41,644 bases of DNA, from positions 1-41,644 of the forward strand of contig CABULU010000012.1 in the NCBI GenBank assembly GCA_902492505.1, written 5' to 3'. Position numbers and translations under genes: made by a program. The stretch is from an uncultured Eubacteriales bacterium (GTDB lineage: Bacteria; Bacillota; Clostridia; Oscillospirales; QAKW01). The stretch's first letter is position 1, and each line of letters starts with the position of its first letter. This document shows positions 7,756-15,880 of this stretch, one piece after another. A model generated the notes under the pieces. It made no database searches and was not told the DNA's origin. It saw only the letters and a program-made list of their open reading frames with translations.

Positions 7756-8823
7756 TTAGATTTCTTCCTTTACACAAATACCTTCGGCGGAGGATTTGAA
7801 TGCAGCCTCCATAACCTTCATAGAGCGCATGGCCTCTTCGGGCTTTACTATAAGCTCGGCCTTGCCTTCGATTGTATCAAGAACATTTTCGTAAAAGAGA
7901 TAAACAGACTTTTTCTCGTCTATATCTACGTGCTTTTCTTCAACCGTCTCCTTGGGACGGGGAGCCATTGTCCTGGTCGGACCTGCCGCCGTATAAATTA
8001 TGCTGTTTTCCCATACCATCTCAACGTCTTTAGCGTACACGATATCAGCGCCGCTGCCCCAGTCGTCGATTTTCATTGTGCCCTTATCTCCGCAGACGTA
8101 CCAGCGCGGCAGCGTAATCATGTTGTATGTTCCTACCTCTATCATGGCGCAGACGCCGTTTTTGAATTTCATATTGATTTTAAGGTTGTCGTCAACGTCG
8201 TTCTCGGGATTTTGATACTTGACGTTAAGCACCTGCGCATATATTTCGCTTACGGGACTGTCTATCATCATAAGCATTTGGTCGATGAGGTGAACGCCCC
8301 AGTCCAGCATCATACCGCCGCCTGCGACCCTGGTACAGCGCCAGTCACCGGGTATTCCGCGCGCGCCCTCAACACGGCTTTCTATAAAAAACGGTTTGCC
8401 CAGCGTGCCGCTTTCAAGCTCGCGCTTTACGAGCAGATAATCACGGTCCCAGCGTCTGTTCTGATGGACGGTAAATACCTTGCCGCACTGCTTTGCGGTT
8501 TCCATGACCTGCTCAAGTTCTTTGGAATTCATCATAACCGGCTTTTCGCAGATTACATTTTTACCCGCGCGCAGCGCCGCTTCAACATAGTGCTTATGCC
8601 AGTTATTGGGCGTTGCGACAAGAACAAGGTCAATTTCACCGTCGTTTAACAGCTCCTCGGCGCTGCCGTATGCCTGCATACCGAGCGACCGTGCATATTC
8701 CGCCCGCTCGTCTTTAATATCGTATACTCCCTTTACCGTAAGTCTGTCGATTTCTTGGGTTACGTGCTTATAGTGATGGTTACCCATGCCGCCGAAGCCG
8801 ATAATTCCCATTGTATGTTTCAT
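7756..8823 (-). CDS. Gfo/Idh/MocA-family NAD(P)-dependent oxidoreductase
   Basis: The 355-residue protein has the Rossmann motif GFGGMG at residues 9-14, the conserved E-K-P motif (CEKPV, near residue 93) and a C-terminal alpha/beta substrate domain with the GGGMMLDWGVHLID segment holding the Asp-x-x-x-His pair typical of the family. These enzymes oxidise or reduce sugars, inositols or related polyols using NAD(P). It is the third of four genes in a minus-strand cluster (oxidoreductase, TIM-barrel isomerase, this gene, mltG) that resembles inositol- or keto-sugar-handling sets. The exact substrate cannot be decided. The start follows a GGGTATTATAAC stretch, a weaker ribosome binding site than its neighbours have. 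Confidence 0.85.
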   Translation of the reverse strand: MKHTMGIIGFGGMGNHHYKHVTQEIDRLTVKGVYDIKDERAEYARSLGMQAYGSAEELLNDGEIDLVLVATPNNWHKHYVEAALRAGKNVICEKPVMMNSKELEQVMETAKQCGKVFTVHQNRRWDRDYLLVKRELESGTLGKPFFIESRVEGARGIPGDWRCTRVAGGGMMLDWGVHLIDQMLMMIDSPVSEIYAQVLNVKYQNPENDVDDNLKINMKFKNGVCAMIEVGTYNMITLPRWYVCGDKGTMKIDDWGSGADIVYAKDVEMVWENSIIYTAAGPTRTMAPRPKETVEEKHVDIDEKKSVYLFYENVLDTIEGKAELIVKPEEAMRSMKVMEAAFKSSAEGICVKEEI

Positions 8824-8872
8824 TGTTATAATACCCTTTCCGTCTTGAATTTATCCGAAACGCTAAGAAAAA

Positions 8873-9838
8873 CTATGCCCAGAAAACGTCTCCGTTAAGC
8901 TTTTGCGTGGGGACCATTGTCTGAAGGAAGGCAACCGCTTTTTCAAGCCCCTCCTCGTTTGTCATCATTGCGTCCTCGTGCTCAATAGAGAGTATGCCGT
9001 CAAAGCCGGTAAGTCTAAGTGCTGAGATTATGTCTTTCCAAACCTTTTCATCGCTGCCGTAGCCAAGAGTTCTGAAATACCATGAACGGTTCTTAAGGTC
9101 TGCAAGGCTTGTTGTATCAAGTACGCCGTTTACAGCAACCTTATATTTATCAATATATGTATCCTTTGCATGGAAATGATAAATCATTCCCTCAAGGTCT
9201 TTGATTGCAGCAACGGGGTCGATGCCCTGCCAAAACAGATGCGACGGGTCGAAGTTTGCGCCGATAATATCACCGACAGCCGCGCGCAGTCTTTTGAGCG
9301 TTGCGGGATTGTATACGCAGAAGCCCGGATGCATCTCAAATGCTATTTTCTTTATTCCGTGAGCTTTTGCAAACTCTGCGGTTTCTTTCCAGTATTTAAC
9401 GAGTACATCCCACTGATATTCGAGAATCTTGGCATAATCGGTCGGCCATGCGCATGTCACCCAGTTGGGATATTTTGCGCCGTCATGGTCGCCCGGACAG
9501 CCGGAAAAGCCGACTATTGTGTCAACGCCGAGCTTCTGGGCAAAGAGAATCGCATTTATAAAATCGTCATGATATTTCTTTGCGGTAGCTTTGTCGGGAT
9601 GTACCGGATTTCCATGCGCCGAAACGGCTGAAATTTCCATGCCGTATTTGTCTATAACAGCTTTGATTTCATCAATCTTTTCGGGAGCTTTCAAAAGCTT
9701 TTCGGGATTTATGTGGTACTTGCCGGGATAGCCGCCCGACGCCAGCTCCACCGCCTGCACTCCGATGTCGTGCAGGTACTTTATCATGTCCTCAAAATCT
9801 CTGTCATGGCAGAATGCCGTAAGAACTCCGACTTTCAT
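8873..9838 (-). CDS. Sugar phosphate isomerase/epimerase (TIM barrel)
   Basis: The 321-residue protein belongs to the AP-endonuclease-2/xylose-isomerase-like TIM-barrel superfamily. Metal-ligand motifs typical of the family are seen: EMHPG near residue 168, FDPSH near 197, FHAKD near 222 and IEHED near 290. Related enzymes (IolE, IolI, tagatose epimerase-like) isomerise or epimerise keto-sugars or inosose. It begins one base after the upstream oxidoreductase stop with GGAGGAAAAATAA before the ATG, so translation is probably coupled. Flanking Gfo/Idh/MocA enzymes suggest an oxidise-epimerise-reduce route for an unusual sugar or inositol. The specific reaction is not determinable. Confidence 0.82.
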   Translation of the reverse strand: MKVGVLTAFCHDRDFEDMIKYLHDIGVQAVELASGGYPGKYHINPEKLLKAPEKIDEIKAVIDKYGMEISAVSAHGNPVHPDKATAKKYHDDFINAILFAQKLGVDTIVGFSGCPGDHDGAKYPNWVTCAWPTDYAKILEYQWDVLVKYWKETAEFAKAHGIKKIAFEMHPGFCVYNPATLKRLRAAVGDIIGANFDPSHLFWQGIDPVAAIKDLEGMIYHFHAKDTYIDKYKVAVNGVLDTTSLADLKNRSWYFRTLGYGSDEKVWKDIISALRLTGFDGILSIEHEDAMMTNEEGLEKAVAFLQTMVPTQKLNGDVFWA

Positions 9839-10927
9839 TTATTTTTCCTCCCCAAAGTAGTAGGGCTTTCCGGTTTTGGCGGAAACATAGATGCCCTCCA
9901 ATATTTCAGATACTACAAGCGCCTGCTCGGGCAGCGTTATCGGCTTTGTGCCGGTTGCTATCGCGTTGTAGAAGCAGCGGGCTTCCGCCTCGGCAGGAGT
10001 TATGCTCTTGCCGTCGTAAAATGCAACGCCCTTGGCGTCAAGCTGCGGCATAATGTTTACCTGCTTGCCGTGCTTTATCGTGTTGAGCACCAGCCCGTCG
10101 TACATGTCCGCGCCGCCCCTGGTGCCGCAGACCGCAAATTTAGCCTCGCAGCTCTTGTGCGTATTGAGCGCCCATGAGGACTGAAGTATAATTGTGGCGC
10201 CGTTTTCCATAACAATGAATCCGAACGCCGAATCCTCAACGGTGAACTCGTCGGGATTCCAGTCACCCCACGCGTTTCCTGTATTTGTATCCTTGTTGAG
10301 CTTATGATATGTAGTACCCACGCAGTATTTGGGCTTGTAATTGTCCATTGTCCACAATGTCAAATCAAGCGCATGCGTGCCGATATCAATAAGAGGACCG
10401 CCGCCCTGCTCGTACTCATTCAGAAATACGCCCCATGTCGGGACGGCGCGGCGGCGTATCGCGTATGCGCGCGCCATATAGATATCTCCGAAAAATCCGC
10501 TCTCCGCCTCTGCCTTAACGTACTGGCTTTCAGGTGTGAATCTGTTCTGATATCCTATGGACAATGTGACGCCTGTCTTTTTTGAGGTCTCATACATTTT
10601 GCGAGCCTCGGCCGCATTTATAGCCATCGGCTTTTCACACAGTACGTGCTTGCCTGCCTCCATAGCGGCGCAGGAGATTTCGCAGTGCGAGCGGTTGGGC
10701 GTGCAGACATGAATAACGTCAACGTCGGAATTAACGACATCCATATAGTTTTCGGTAACCTTTGCGCCTTCGGCTCCGTATTTGGCGCACGCTTTTTCCG
10801 CGCGTTCCCTTACTATATCGCAGAAATATACGATTTCAACGTTTTTTATCGCATTGAGCGACGGGAGATGCTTTCCGTTTGCAATGCCGCCGCAGCCGAC
10901 GATGCCTACGCGAAATGTTTTTGACAT
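9839..10927 (-). CDS. Gfo/Idh/MocA-family NAD(P)-dependent oxidoreductase
   Basis: First gene of the cluster; 362 residues. The nucleotide-binding motif is GIVGCGGIA (residues 8-16), the E-K-P motif is CEKPMA near 96, and GGGPLIDIGTHALD near 175 carries the family Asp-x-x-x-His pair. It is a paralogue of, but clearly distinct from, the 7756-8823 gene. The start follows GGAGG and a TTGACT/TATAAT promoter at 10967-10994. As lead gene of an operon with an epimerase and a second oxidoreductase it probably acts early in a sugar or inositol conversion; the substrate is unknown and no transporter is present in the cluster. Confidence 0.85.
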   Translation of the reverse strand: MSKTFRVGIVGCGGIANGKHLPSLNAIKNVEIVYFCDIVRERAEKACAKYGAEGAKVTENYMDVVNSDVDVIHVCTPNRSHCEISCAAMEAGKHVLCEKPMAINAAEARKMYETSKKTGVTLSIGYQNRFTPESQYVKAEAESGFFGDIYMARAYAIRRRAVPTWGVFLNEYEQGGGPLIDIGTHALDLTLWTMDNYKPKYCVGTTYHKLNKDTNTGNAWGDWNPDEFTVEDSAFGFIVMENGATIILQSSWALNTHKSCEAKFAVCGTRGGADMYDGLVLNTIKHGKQVNIMPQLDAKGVAFYDGKSITPAEAEARCFYNAIATGTKPITLPEQALVVSEILEGIYVSAKTGKPYYFGEEK

Positions 10928-10966
10928 GTTTTTGTCCTCCGTAAAAATACTTTTTTCTCTATGCTT

Positions 10967-10994
10967 ATTATATACTTATACGAAATAAAGTCAA
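10967..10994 (-). promoter_or_regulatory. Promoter for the oxidoreductase-isomerase-mltG cluster
   Basis: Minus strand: TTGACT (10989-10994), 16-nt spacer, TATAAT (10967-10972). On the other strand TTGACA (11037-11042) with a weak TAATCT (11060-11065) could serve the gene at 11107. Confidence 0.65.
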
Positions 10995-11106
10995 TATAAA
11001 TGTTTAATTATTTATATTAATAATTTGTTCTGCTGCTTGACATTGAGGAGTTATTAAGATAATCTATATGTGTGCAAAATATATAAAAATGCCGCCGGAG
11101 GATTCA

Positions 11107-11976
11107 ATGAAAAATTATATCGTGCATATTTGCGGGCGTTTGCAATTTCCCCGTACAGCTATCGATGAGTACGCGTCGGCATACAGCAGAATTCATGTAT
11201 GCCGTCAGGCTTTGGAGCTGTTTGAAAAATGTGTGTCGGATTATGAAAATACGGGTTATGCCGATTTTGAAGTTCTTGACGCTGCGGCATATAAAATTGA
11301 GGCGGAGACCGGCGTTCATCGCTTCACCGTATCCATGCTTATGATGCTTGCGTTTACAAGGCATTTAAAAGAAATTTATGATGCAAAGGGTTTTGGCGAG
11401 CGCATGTATTTGGATATTTTGCAGGATCTGCGCTGTAAGAATACGGAATGCTTTCAGCTTCACGGCGTATACGGTTCGTTTGTAATGAAATGGGAGCTTA
11501 AAATTTTCAATATTTTGCTTTTCTGTTTTGGAAGACTGCAATTTGAGCCTAAATCGCTTGAAAACGATACTGAGACATCAGCGGGGGTTATAAAACGCGG
11601 GACGCCCGCTGTTAGTATACACATCCCATCAAACGGCAGACTGGATATCGGGCTTTGCATCGATTCTGTAAAGCATGCGAGGGTATTTTTCAAAAAGTAT
11701 ACGGTATTTTACTGTAATTCGTGGCTTTTATATCCTGAAAACCATGAAATAATAACGCCGCCGTCGAATATATTAAAATTTATGGATTTATTTGAAATAG
11801 TAAGCTGTGCCGAAAGCCGCGCGGACTTGTGGCGTATATTTGCCGTGAGCGATACGGAGGAGTTTGCAGCGCTGCCGGAGGATACCTCGCTTCGGCGCGA
11901 TTTTAAACGCCGCTTGCTTTGCGGCGGCAGCGTCGGGGTGGGTTTCGGAATTCTGAAAAGCAATGTAGGCGTTTAA
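11107..11976 (+). CDS. Acyltransferase-like protein with NAT_N and GNAT_C domains
   Basis: About 289 residues. The start at 11107 is taken rather than the upstream in-frame ATG at 11068 because CGGAGGATTCA ends just before it. The protein resembles Clostridial proteins annotated as acyltransferase domain-containing, with an N-terminal helical NAT_N-like part and a GNAT-like C-terminal domain. The family signature is visible as HIPSNGRLD, then NSWLLYPE and a PPSNILKFMDLFEI segment. The usual GNAT acetyl-CoA loop (Q/R-x-x-G-x-G/A) is not obvious, so activity is uncertain. The next gene starts 12 nt after the stop, giving a likely two-gene operon with a small membrane protein. I assign no substrate. 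Confidence 0.6.
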   Translation: MKNYIVHICGRLQFPRTAIDEYASAYSRIHVCRQALELFEKCVSDYENTGYADFEVLDAAAYKIEAETGVHRFTVSMLMMLAFTRHLKEIYDAKGFGERMYLDILQDLRCKNTECFQLHGVYGSFVMKWELKIFNILLFCFGRLQFEPKSLENDTETSAGVIKRGTPAVSIHIPSNGRLDIGLCIDSVKHARVFFKKYTVFYCNSWLLYPENHEIITPPSNILKFMDLFEIVSCAESRADLWRIFAVSDTEEFAALPEDTSLRRDFKRRLLCGGSVGVGFGILKSNVGV

Positions 11977-11988
11977 GGAGTGCTTGAA

Positions 11989-12513
11989 ATGAAATGGATA
12001 TCAAATTTTTTGGAACTGAGCGGGCTTCCGTTTGAAGATCCGCTTACCGCTGCAAAAATCTTTTTGGCGGTCGGGCTGCTTTTGGTGGCATATATTATTG
12101 TGCGCGCCGTTGTGTTTAACCGTGCTCTCACGCTGCATCGCGCGCCGACTGCCGTTGCTTTTGCATATGTTGCCGCAAGCCTTGCCAATATAGTTATTTG
12201 TATCTTTTTTCACTGGCAGGCGGCGTTGCCTCTCTGCCTGCTCATTTCCGTTATTTTCATGTTCACGACGGCGGGAGAGGTAAAAGATGCGAATACTGAG
12301 GAGCGTGCCGGAGTATGGGGGCTTAACCGTGATATTCGCCGTATCCGCGGTGAGCTCTTTAATGATATGACGCCGCAAGAACAGGTGGAATACAGAAATA
12401 ATGTTAAGGAGTATCGATTTAATCGCTGGCTTTTTATTTTACTGACGCTGTTTGCCGCTGCGGTATTTGTTGCCGTATGTTACTTTTCCGGTATAGGATA
12501 TAGGTTTAATTGA
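11989..12513 (+). CDS. Small four-helix membrane protein of unknown function
   Basis: About 174 residues; the ATG at 11989 is preceded by AAGGAG (11975-11980) with an 8-nt spacer, which is better than an in-frame GTG at 11980. Four hydrophobic segments are visible at roughly residues 20-42, 53-70, 74-93 and 147-168, with a polar loop of about 50 residues (GEVKDANTEE, then a charged helix) between the third and fourth. I do not recognise a family. It follows the acyltransferase-like gene by 12 nt and is closed by a strong terminator, so the two are very likely cotranscribed and may act together at the membrane. Confidence 0.6.
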   Translation: MKWISNFLELSGLPFEDPLTAAKIFLAVGLLLVAYIIVRAVVFNRALTLHRAPTAVAFAYVAASLANIVICIFFHWQAALPLCLLISVIFMFTTAGEVKDANTEERAGVWGLNRDIRRIRGELFNDMTPQEQVEYRNNVKEYRFNRWLFILLTLFAAAVFVAVCYFSGIGYRFN

Positions 12514-12540
12514 CCATACTAAACTATTCATTTTTAGCTT

Positions 12541-12577
12541 AAAACCTCCTCTGCAAATTTTGCAGAGGAGGTTTTCG
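12541..12577. terminator. Bidirectional terminator
   Basis: AAAACCTCCTCTGCAAA pairs with TTTGCAGAGGAGGTTTT almost back to back. It ends the plus-strand pair and the minus-strand sigma/anti-sigma operon. Confidence 0.9.
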
Positions 12578-12579
12578 TT

Positions 12580-13890
12580 TTAGTCGTCAATTTCCTTATC
12601 GAAGTCAATAATTTTTCCGCTGTCGGCGTCAATTTCGTATTCGTACTCAATATTTTTTGCAACAAACTCAATGTCATAAATAAGTCTGCCGTCATCATAA
12701 TCAAGCTCAGCTTTTATAAATGCGGCATCCGATGCCGTTATTTCGGCATGAGAGAGTGCAATTTCCTTTGCTTTATCAGCCGTAATTTTTGCCTGCGGCT
12801 GAGAAGTGTTTTGAGACTGAGCATTATCGGTAAAACTGCCGGTGCTGTTTTTGTCGTTGCTTTGCTGGGTTTGATTTTCAGACGGAGTTTGCACGGCGGT
12901 ATAATCATTGTCCTTTTCCTTACTGTACTTTACGATATCGCCGGTAAGTGCGTTTATGTCATAATCGTACTCATATCCGTTGCACTTAAATTCAACTTCA
13001 TATACCATAATTCCGTTTTCAGTGTCCATGTCCGTTTCAAAATATGAAACGTCCGAGGCTGACAGTCCGGCGTGTTCGGTTGCTGCGGCCTTTGCTTTTT
13101 CCTGTCCGATGTATGCCTTGTCGCTGGCACTTCCGACCGAGGAGACGTTATCCGGTGTGTAAGAGCCGGAATTCATCAGCAGATTAAGCTCGTTTATAGT
13201 AAGCTTTGCCAGGTCTTCAAAGGTGTGACGCGAGTCTTTTTTAAGAATTTCATTTATAAGCTGTGCCTTGCCCTCCGTTATACCGTATTTCTCGGTTTCG
13301 GCAGTCAGGCTTTCGGTTTTTGAAATGGTCTGACTCAGCACCGAGCCTGTAAAGCTTTCGGTTTGCAGCATTGCATTAACCTCGTCGGTCAGCCGTGCCT
13401 GAAGCTGTGAGCCTTCTGTCGGGTTTTTGTTGTCTACGCTTATTAAAATGGAGTTTGCCAGCTCATTCAGATATCCGTTTTTCAGCATGGAGCCTATCAG
13501 GGCGTTTACGGTGACGTCAATGCTGCTGCCCTTGAAATCCATATTCCCTATTACTTTTTTCCCGTCTTCGTTTAAAGGCGTTACGTCAAGAATACGTTCT
13601 TTCTGATTTACCTTTATCTCTATACTCGGATTTACGTCCAGAGATACGATGGACGCCACAGCGTAATTTATGTCATATACACGATAGCCGATAAAGCCTC
13701 CCAGCAGCAGTACAAGACATGCCGCTATACCGATTATCGCCTTTATTCTCCGTTTGCTTTTTTGATTTTCCGTCATATAAATTACCGTTCCTTTCTTTTG
13801 GCTGCAATCAGAGAGAACGGAGTTTAGGATATCGGGAGCGGCGTGGGAAAATGCTGTTTTAATTTTATCGTTTATTTCAGTGTCCTTCAT
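12580..13890 (-). CDS. RsgI-like membrane anti-sigma protein with two PepSY domains
   Basis: About 436 residues. A GTG at 13893 or the ATG at 13890 may start it; both lie behind AAAGGAG, and the ATG is preferred. Residues 1-48 are a cytoplasmic anti-sigma-like region, 50-69 a single membrane helix, and the following SLDVNPSIEIKVN segment matches the RsgI juxtamembrane domain of Clostridial anti-sigma factors. The extracellular part ends in two PepSY-like repeats: one after AYIGQEKAK near residue 268, the other after ITADKAKEIA near 368, separated by a Gln/Asn/Ser-rich linker. The gene is 14 nt downstream of an ECF sigma gene. The likely role is to hold that sigma factor at the membrane until an outside signal arrives; PepSY domains are often linked to protease inhibition, so proteolytic release is plausible inference. 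Confidence 0.8.
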   Translation of the reverse strand: MKDTEINDKIKTAFSHAAPDILNSVLSDCSQKKGTVIYMTENQKSKRRIKAIIGIAACLVLLLGGFIGYRVYDINYAVASIVSLDVNPSIEIKVNQKERILDVTPLNEDGKKVIGNMDFKGSSIDVTVNALIGSMLKNGYLNELANSILISVDNKNPTEGSQLQARLTDEVNAMLQTESFTGSVLSQTISKTESLTAETEKYGITEGKAQLINEILKKDSRHTFEDLAKLTINELNLLMNSGSYTPDNVSSVGSASDKAYIGQEKAKAAATEHAGLSASDVSYFETDMDTENGIMVYEVEFKCNGYEYDYDINALTGDIVKYSKEKDNDYTAVQTPSENQTQQSNDKNSTGSFTDNAQSQNTSQPQAKITADKAKEIALSHAEITASDAAFIKAELDYDDGRLIYDIEFVAKNIEYEYEIDADSGKIIDFDKEIDD

Positions 13891-13904
13891 CACATTGCTC
13901 TCCT

Positions 13905-14465
13905 TTACAAAATTTTTTTCAGTTTTTTCAGCGCTCTGCTGTATTTTGAAAGAACAGTTGACACGGGCAGCTCTGTGATTCTGGCAATTTCCCTGTGCTT
14001 CATGCCGGCTACGGCGTGCAGAATGATTATCTGTCGTTCGCTGTTAGAAAGCGTGTTCAAACACTCGGAAATTATTATATTGTCCTCTGCTGTCACGACT
14101 GACCTTTCGTCAGGGTACATTTCAAGCTCGTTTTCCGTGACGTATGTGTCTTTAGCGCGTTCTTTGAGCTTTTTAAGACACAGATTTTTTGTGACAGTCA
14201 AAATCCACGCCATAGGTTTTTTGTATGACACATAGCTTTCGGCAGATGAAAAAATTATCAAATAGCAGTCGTGAGCCGCGTCCTGCGCGTCATGTGTGTT
14301 CTTTAAAATTGAAAGAGCAAAGCTGTAAACAGACGTATAGGTTTTGCGGTACAGCTCTTCCAGCGCGCCTTTGTCTTTGTCAAGCGCAATGCGTGAAAGG
14401 CAGTCGTCTATTGATGTGCTGCCGATGTCTGTCGATATATGTTTTGCTGACGTCAGAGAAAACAT
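13905..14465 (-). CDS. ECF-type RNA polymerase sigma factor
   Basis: The 186-residue protein has the sigma-70 region 2 (residues about 34-100: LEELYRKTYTSVYSFALSIL, DAQDAAHDCYL, AWILTVTKNLCL) and region 4 (about 130-186: LSNSERQIIILHAVAGMKHREIA, then LPVSTVLSKYSRALKKL, the helix-turn-helix). Region 3 is absent, as in ECF sigma factors. It directs polymerase to a dedicated promoter set and is presumably silenced by the membrane protein encoded 14 nt downstream. GGGGG just upstream serves as the ribosome binding site. No clear ECF-type autoregulatory promoter was found upstream, so its targets remain open. Confidence 0.9.
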   Translation of the reverse strand: MFSLTSAKHISTDIGSTSIDDCLSRIALDKDKGALEELYRKTYTSVYSFALSILKNTHDAQDAAHDCYLIIFSSAESYVSYKKPMAWILTVTKNLCLKKLKERAKDTYVTENELEMYPDERSVVTAEDNIIISECLNTLSNSERQIIILHAVAGMKHREIARITELPVSTVLSKYSRALKKLKKIL

Positions 14466-14544
14466 TTTTCAGTTTTGCCCCCTTCATACAGTTAATCCGA
14501 AATCAGAGTATTTTATTGCATTAAAAATAAAAAAAACGGAATTT

Positions 14545-14578
14545 TTTTAAAAAGAGGCAGTTATATTAAAACCGCCTC
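14545..14578 (-). terminator. Terminator overlapping the end of the dehydratase-like gene
   Basis: Minus strand: GAGGCGGTT (570-578 of the 14 kb block, complement) pairs with AACTGCCTC, nine base pairs including one G-U, followed by TTTTT. The hairpin contains the last codons and stop of the gene ending at 14561. Confidence 0.75.
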
Positions 14579-15880
14579 CTTATCTGCGCTTTTTTCGCTT
14601 TGCACGGTTCTGTTTTTTTCCTGACCGTTAAGCTGCTCTTTTGCATTTGCAAGCATTAGCTTTATGCGGTTTATCTGATTGACTTTCGTCGCACCCGCGT
14701 CGTAGTCTACGGCGACGATGTTTATATCCGGCTTTTGTTCCTTTAAAGGACGCATCATGCCCTTGCCGCAGATGTGATTGGGCAGGCAGCCAAACGGCTG
14801 TGTGCATATTATATTTTTGGTGCCCGAGTCGTACAACTCCAGCATTTCCGCTGTTAGCAGCCACCCTTCGCCCATTTTGACTCCGAGGTTTATATAGCCT
14901 TGGCAGAGCGAAATTGTATGCTCAATCGGCGTCATCGGTTCAAAGCTGCTGTTTTGAACTACTGCGTCTATCATATCACGCTGCTTTTTCTTTGCAAAAT
15001 TGAACGCAAATTTATAGATAAACAGCGGCAAGCGTATTCTGTTATACAGCTTTTTGTCCATTATGCTGTTATAGATGCAGTAAAAGCAGAAATCAAGAAA
15101 TCCCGGTACACAGACCTGTGCGCCCTCATCTACTAAAAACTGCTCTAATCCGTTGTTGCCTAAACTTGAAAATTTCACGTATATTTCGCCGACAATTCCA
15201 ACCCGTACAGGCTTCTCATCGCGTCTGGGCAGTTGGGCAAAGTCTTTTACTATCTCACGGTAGCACTCTTTGATTTTAGAGTATCTGAGAGGTCCTGCAG
15301 TGCGCATTTTATGCGCCACGCGCTCCGTCCACCGATCGAGCAGTGCTCGACTTTGTCCCCGGTTTATTTCGGTGGTGCGGCATTGGTTATAAAGCGACAT
15401 CAGGAGATCTCCGCAGGTTACGGCGTACATGAGCTTATGCAGAAACGGTATCGTAAGCTTAAAGCCGGGGTGCTTTTCTATTCCCGTAAGGCTGAACGAC
15501 ACGACCGGAACATATCCGAAGCCCGCCTTTATCAGTGCCTTTCTCAGCAGCGAAACATAATTGGAGGCACGGCAGCCGCCGCCTGTCTGAAACAGCATGA
15601 GCGCCACTTTGCGGGTATCGTACTCTCCGCTTTTTAAGGCGTCGATAAACTGTCCGATAACAAGGATTGCGGGATAGCAGGTGTCGTTATGCACATATTT
15701 AAGTCCGTTTTCAACTACGCAGTGGCCCTCGTTGTTCAGCATCTTTGCTTTGTAGCCGTAGCTTTCCATCACACGTATAACCATATTAAAATGTATCGGC
15801 AGCATGTTGGGGATGAGTATGGTATAATCCCTTTTCATTTGCTTTGTGAATTTGATATAATCTCTGTTTATTTTGGTCAC
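14561..15880 (-). CDS. 2-hydroxyacyl-CoA dehydratase-like protein (COG3581-type)
   Basis: The 439-residue protein matches the C-terminal portion of the giant Clostridial activase/dehydratase proteins. Features: KRDYTILIPNMLPIHF near residue 15, KYVHNDTCYPA near 62, and QTGGGCRASNY near 98, which carries a probable Fe-S cysteine. Further cysteines occur in FGCLPNHICGKG near 374. The GTG start lies in a GTGA overlap with the upstream gene's stop, so it is translationally coupled. An internal ATG at codon 15 is possible but would lose the conserved FTKQM lead-in. In related organisms this part is fused to the activase; here it is a separate chain. Its substrate is unknown; these paralogues are distinct from the true HgdA/HgdB dehydratases. 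Confidence 0.82.
   Translation of the reverse strand: MTKINRDYIKFTKQMKRDYTILIPNMLPIHFNMVIRVMESYGYKAKMLNNEGHCVVENGLKYVHNDTCYPAILVIGQFIDALKSGEYDTRKVALMLFQTGGGCRASNYVSLLRKALIKAGFGYVPVVSFSLTGIEKHPGFKLTIPFLHKLMYAVTCGDLLMSLYNQCRTTEINRGQSRALLDRWTERVAHKMRTAGPLRYSKIKECYREIVKDFAQLPRRDEKPVRVGIVGEIYVKFSSLGNNGLEQFLVDEGAQVCVPGFLDFCFYCIYNSIMDKKLYNRIRLPLFIYKFAFNFAKKKQRDMIDAVVQNSSFEPMTPIEHTISLCQGYINLGVKMGEGWLLTAEMLELYDSGTKNIICTQPFGCLPNHICGKGMMRPLKEQKPDINIVAVDYDAGATKVNQINRIKLMLANAKEQLNGQEKNRTVQSEKSADKEAVLI

Noticed and set aside
7735..8649. 304-codon plus-strand frame opposite an oxidoreductase gene
   Set aside because: It runs antisense to a gene with complete Gfo/Idh/MocA motifs and shows no family features of its own.
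15877..15880. Sequence error splitting the activase and dehydratase
   Set aside because: The junction is a clean GTGA stop-start overlap and both sides match domain borders, so a real split is more likely.
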